A DNA stretch of 64,000 nucleotides, taken from contig JAFCIZ010000002.1 in NCBI GenBank assembly GCA_017871115.1, positions 372,001-436,000 on the forward strand. Reading direction: 5' to 3'. Positions within the stretch are counted from its first letter, which is position 1. Each line of letters starts with the position of its first letter. Position numbers and translations under genes: made by a program. This document shows, in pieces, positions 63,823 through 64,000 of this stretch. The notes below the pieces were generated by a model that saw only the letters and a program-made list of their open reading frames with translations, searched no databases and was not told the origin of the DNA. The stretch comes from Cunninghamella blakesleeana. Lineage: Eukaryota; Mucoromycota; Mucoromycetes; Mucorales; Cunninghamellaceae.

Positions 63823-64000
63823 CTACTGATTTTTTAATACTTTTCTATGTGATTTTGCTGTATGATTTTTGAATTGATTAACTATACCGACATCACATTC
63901 TTTATCATTTTTTTTTTCTGTAATATTTTTATGTGCTTCCCAGTAATCATTACCTTTACTATAAGCTTCCATATAACGAATACATCTATTAAAATACCTT
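63823..64000 (-). CDS. C-terminal fragment of an unknown protein
   Basis: The minus-strand frame is open from the window edge to a TAG at 63823-63825, encoding 58 residues: RYFNRCIRYMEAYSKGNDYW, a Lys/Asn/Asp-rich middle, and FKNHTAKSHRKVLKNQ at the end. Composition is coding-like compared with its flanks. The gene continues beyond the window, so its family cannot be named; the basic, Tyr-rich C-terminus would be compatible with a mobile-element protein, but this is only a guess. Confidence 0.4.
   Translation of the reverse strand, partial: RYFNRCIRYMEAYSKGNDYWEAHKNITEKKNDKECDVGIVNQFKNHTAKSHRKVLKNQ

Overview
The window is nuclear DNA from an intron-dense, very AT-rich filamentous fungus, most likely an early-diverging lineage such as Mucoromycota (Mucorales). 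Nearly every gene is split by introns of about 75-315 nt, with GTAAGT/GTAAAT/GTATAT-like donors and TAG acceptors. The content includes clearly fungal genes (ATG13, fungal SNX4, CTP1, GPI-anchored wall-type proteins) and genes missing from budding yeast but kept by many early fungi (mago nashi, PPIL3-type cyclophilin, oligopeptidase B, PsuG, a bacterial-type L-lactate permease). I saw no rRNA, tRNA or CRISPR array. Exon coordinates were worked out by eye from splice signals, reading-frame phase and family motifs. In each gene model marked confident, the exons sum to a multiple of three.

Layout. 0.4-7.3 kb: cyclophilin cyp10 (+), UNC93-like transporter (-), symportin SYO1 (-). 8.4-16 kb: GFA1 (-), divergent from ATG13 (+). 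16.8-24.3 kb: RhoGAP (+), a proline-rich GPI-type protein (+), AIM25-type scramblase (+). 24.6-27.6 kb: mago (-) and psuG (+), sharing a 190 bp promoter. 28.7-32.9 kb: SNX4 (-) and a Ser/Thr-rich GPI protein (-). 34.4-39 kb: L-lactate permease (+) and the Hsp90 co-chaperone CNS1/TTC4 (+). 39.2-49.8 kb: a membrane-anchored unknown (-), oligopeptidase B (-), cytosolic isoleucyl-tRNA synthetase (-). 50.0-51.7 kb: a complete Tc1/mariner-type transposon inserted between IleRS and the divergent citrate carrier CTP1 (+, 52-53.2 kb). 53.6-62.4 kb: DeSI/PPPDE peptidase (-), a gene-poor 2.8 kb stretch with a decayed ORF, a VOC/glyoxalase-like protein (-), a peroxisomal-type carrier (-), a forkhead factor (-). 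The right edge holds the C-terminus of an unidentified protein (-).

The genes are mostly independent housekeeping units rather than a cluster. Two (ATG13, SNX4/Atg24) act in autophagy, and several concern carbon and amino-sugar metabolism or the cell wall (GFA1, lactate permease, CTP1, GPI proteins). The points most worth a second look are: the transposon with ~222 bp terminal repeats that overlap its own coding sequence and a probable intron; tiny terminal exons (3, 16 and 18 nt) that decide start or stop; the spliced bacterial-type lactate permease; a perfect inverted microsatellite hairpin in a 3' region; and two stretches that look like unannotated or decaying small cysteine-containing protein genes. 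I did not find a convincing wholly new system.
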